7,865 nt of DNA from Deltaproteobacteria bacterium (GTDB lineage: Bacteria; Desulfobacterota; Desulfobacteria; Desulfobacterales; ETH-SRB1). The notes under the pieces were generated by a model. That model did no database searches. It saw only the letters and a program-made list of their open reading frames with translations, and was not told the DNA's origin. Made by a program: the position numbers and the translations under genes. The stretch's first letter is position 1; each line of letters starts with the position of its first letter. The stretch spans positions 1-7,865 of the forward strand of contig QMMZ01000077.1 in the NCBI GenBank assembly GCA_003647525.1, read 5' to 3'. Below are positions 6,347-7,865 of this stretch, one piece after another.

Positions 6347-7864
6347 TTAATTTGCAATTAATTTAATACTGTACTCATTTCCATTTTTATCTGAAACTAA
6401 AACAAACAACAATCCTTTTGATTTTATTTCGACTACAAATCTGTTATTACCAATATCCTTTTTCGAATAAATAATTTCTCCCAATAAATTATATATATCA
6501 ATATCGTTAATTAAGGAATTGTCATCCAGCCTGATGTTGAACCTGTTGACAAATGGATTTGGATAAACCAAAATGGTATTGATCTGTTCCGAAATATAAT
6601 TGTTATGATCGAAGTAAAGTGCGCCGATATCAGCCCTGGTCCCATCCGGATCAGGTGGCGATAATATATCACCAGAATCAATACAAGGAGAATTTTTGTG
6701 TAAATTAAAATCATTATTCCATTGATCAATAAATACCGGATCATCATAGATATTCCCGGTTCCCGGATGTATTGTTTTATCAGATAAGGAATATGTAATA
6801 TCAATTTGAGAATTAGATTGTAAAGTATAATCTTCTGCACATTGTGAAAAAATTGTATTGATCACTACTGCTGAACCACCTGTATTTGGGGTATCGTCGT
6901 TGTGAAAACACCGGATACCAACTTCATTGTTGTACAAGGTATTATTAGTAATTGTTGCAACAGCATCTGTATGAACCTGAATACCACCCTCACAATGAAT
7001 AATAATGTTTCTGCTAATATCAGCAACAGTACTTTCTCCAATTGATATAGCCATACTTTTACAGTTGTACATCTCGTTTTGTGAAATAGAAATGTCAAGC
7101 GAATTGTTACCTATATCAATACAATCATCACTTATATCATAAAAAACATTGCCAAAAAATTTACCAGATGGAATTGATTTACAATCTATGCAATCTCTCT
7201 TGACATTTTCCTGGTTTCCATAAAATACATTGTTGATAAAAACAACAATAGCACTATTCCCGGAAATAAAATCATGTGTATTCAAATCAGACTCATAAAA
7301 AGTGCAATTATCCACCAAAACACTTCCTCCGTTTATATAAGATAGTGCTTTCGCTCCTGAATAAAGCTGAACATTTTTTAAATGAACATTTCCATTATCA
7401 GATTTTATGTGACTCCAATAAACACCAGGTTCTCCCTGAATAACAATCGGGTCATTTTCTGTTCCCACAAACTCAATACTTCCATAAACCTTAAGTTGAA
7501 CATTACTTCCAAAAAACATTTCTACACCTGGCTCACAATAAAGGGTAGCTCCAACCTCCACAACCAGATCATTGTCAAAATGATATGGAGAACAATCTTT
7601 CAGCAGCATAGCATCTTCAACAATTGTTTGCGGAATATCACATTCCGGTTCAAACCTGGCAGTAATTGTTTCATCAGTATTAAATATGCGAACGATCGAA
7701 TCATTTGTAGATATATCTTCCCATTCAACAAAATGATAACCCAAACGTGGTTTTGCTTTAAGTTTTACAGGTATTCCCTTGAAGTAGGTATGTGTTAAAT
7801 CATCATAAGGAATTAAAACATCCTCAATATATACATCACCTCCTTTAGGGCTCACTATTTTTAA
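6347..7864 (-). CDS. Secreted beta-helix protein with InlB-like repeat and T9SS sorting domain (N-terminus cut by window)
   Basis: The frame is open through the right edge, so the true start lies outside; the GTG at 7853-7855 is just an internal valine. The visible 505 residues begin with a beta-repeat (about 4-73: SPKGGDV, YFKGIPVKLKAKPRLGYHFVEWE, ITARFEP) of the kind found as a spacer in large surface proteins. A right-handed parallel beta-helix follows (about 95-370), with rungs such as GGSVLVDNCTFY, AIVVFINNVFYGN, DDCIDIGNNSLDISISQN, VADISRNIIIHC and VATITNNTLYNN. Next come the closing motifs SPCIDSGD and DPDGTRADIGALYF (about 392-418), and last a type IX sorting domain (about 428-505: ILVYPNPFVNRFN ... 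IYNLLGEIIYS ... SIKLIAN). It should be exported by T9SS and anchored or released at the cell surface; the ligand or substrate is unknown. No catalytic residues of a polysaccharide lyase can be picked out with confidence. The missing N-terminus could hold another domain, for example a second CotH. Confidence 0.88.
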   Translation of the reverse strand, partial: LKIVSPKGGDVYIEDVLIPYDDLTHTYFKGIPVKLKAKPRLGYHFVEWEDISTNDSIVRIFNTDETITARFEPECDIPQTIVEDAMLLKDCSPYHFDNDLVVEVGATLYCEPGVEMFFGSNVQLKVYGSIEFVGTENDPIVIQGEPGVYWSHIKSDNGNVHLKNVQLYSGAKALSYINGGSVLVDNCTFYESDLNTHDFISGNSAIVVFINNVFYGNQENVKRDCIDCKSIPSGKFFGNVFYDISDDCIDIGNNSLDISISQNEMYNCKSMAISIGESTVADISRNIIIHCEGGIQVHTDAVATITNNTLYNNEVGIRCFHNDDTPNTGGSAVVINTIFSQCAEDYTLQSNSQIDITYSLSDKTIHPGTGNIYDDPVFIDQWNNDFNLHKNSPCIDSGDILSPPDPDGTRADIGALYFDHNNYISEQINTILVYPNPFVNRFNIRLDDNSLINDIDIYNLLGEIIYSKKDIGNNRFVVEIKSKGLLFVLVSDKNGNEYSIKLIAN

Positions 7865-7865
7865 G

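Noticed and set aside
7382..7798. 138-codon plus-strand ORF opposite the beta-helix gene
   Set aside because: The translation is Asn/Ile/Phe-rich, mirroring the AT-rich beta-helix coding strand, with no domain or start signal.

Overview
The window looks like a piece of a Bacteroidota chromosome. The evidence is AT-rich DNA with starts that lack purine-rich Shine-Dalgarno sequences, two secreted proteins ending in the Por/type IX secretion system (T9SS) type A sorting domain, and a sensor kinase/response regulator pair closely resembling the RprX/RprY family of that phylum. A free-living marine or sediment member of the Bacteroidia is a reasonable guess, but it is only inference. I see no rRNA, tRNA, CRISPR array, transposase or phage gene.

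Layout. Positions 1-1410 (minus strand) hold the first 470 codons of a membrane-bound (Fe-S) oxidoreductase: a NarI-like membrane part, then a dicluster 4Fe-4S ferredoxin part, then the start of a CCG (heterodisulfide-reductase-like) part that is cut by the window edge. Positions 1411-1892 are a divergent intergenic region. It holds a possible 41-codon membrane ORF, two adjacent hairpins, a short CCAAAAA tandem repeat and an 18-bp near-perfect palindrome. Positions 1893-4027 (plus strand) hold a histidine kinase and an OmpR-type response regulator separated by 2 bp. From 4033 to the right edge (minus strand) are two large surface or secreted protein genes. The upstream one, running in from beyond the window, has an InlB-like repeat, a right-handed beta-helix and a T9SS tail. 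The downstream one is a lamin-tail/CotH-kinase protein with a signal peptide and a T9SS tail. Their stop and start are one base apart, so they very probably form one operon.

How it may fit together. The two-component system and the CotH operon converge with only 5 bp between their stop codons, which leaves no room for a conventional terminator. There is no direct sequence evidence that the regulator controls either neighbour. The two T9SS cargo proteins are likely co-translated and delivered together to the cell surface or medium. The (Fe-S) protein belongs to respiratory or quinone-linked electron transfer and seems unrelated to the rest.

Nothing here is demonstrably a new system. The parts most worth a second look are the CotH/beta-helix T9SS operon, the two-hairpin element in the intergenic region, the palindrome upstream of the kinase, the small ORF upstream of the (Fe-S) gene, and a Ser in place of the expected first Cys of the CCG domain.
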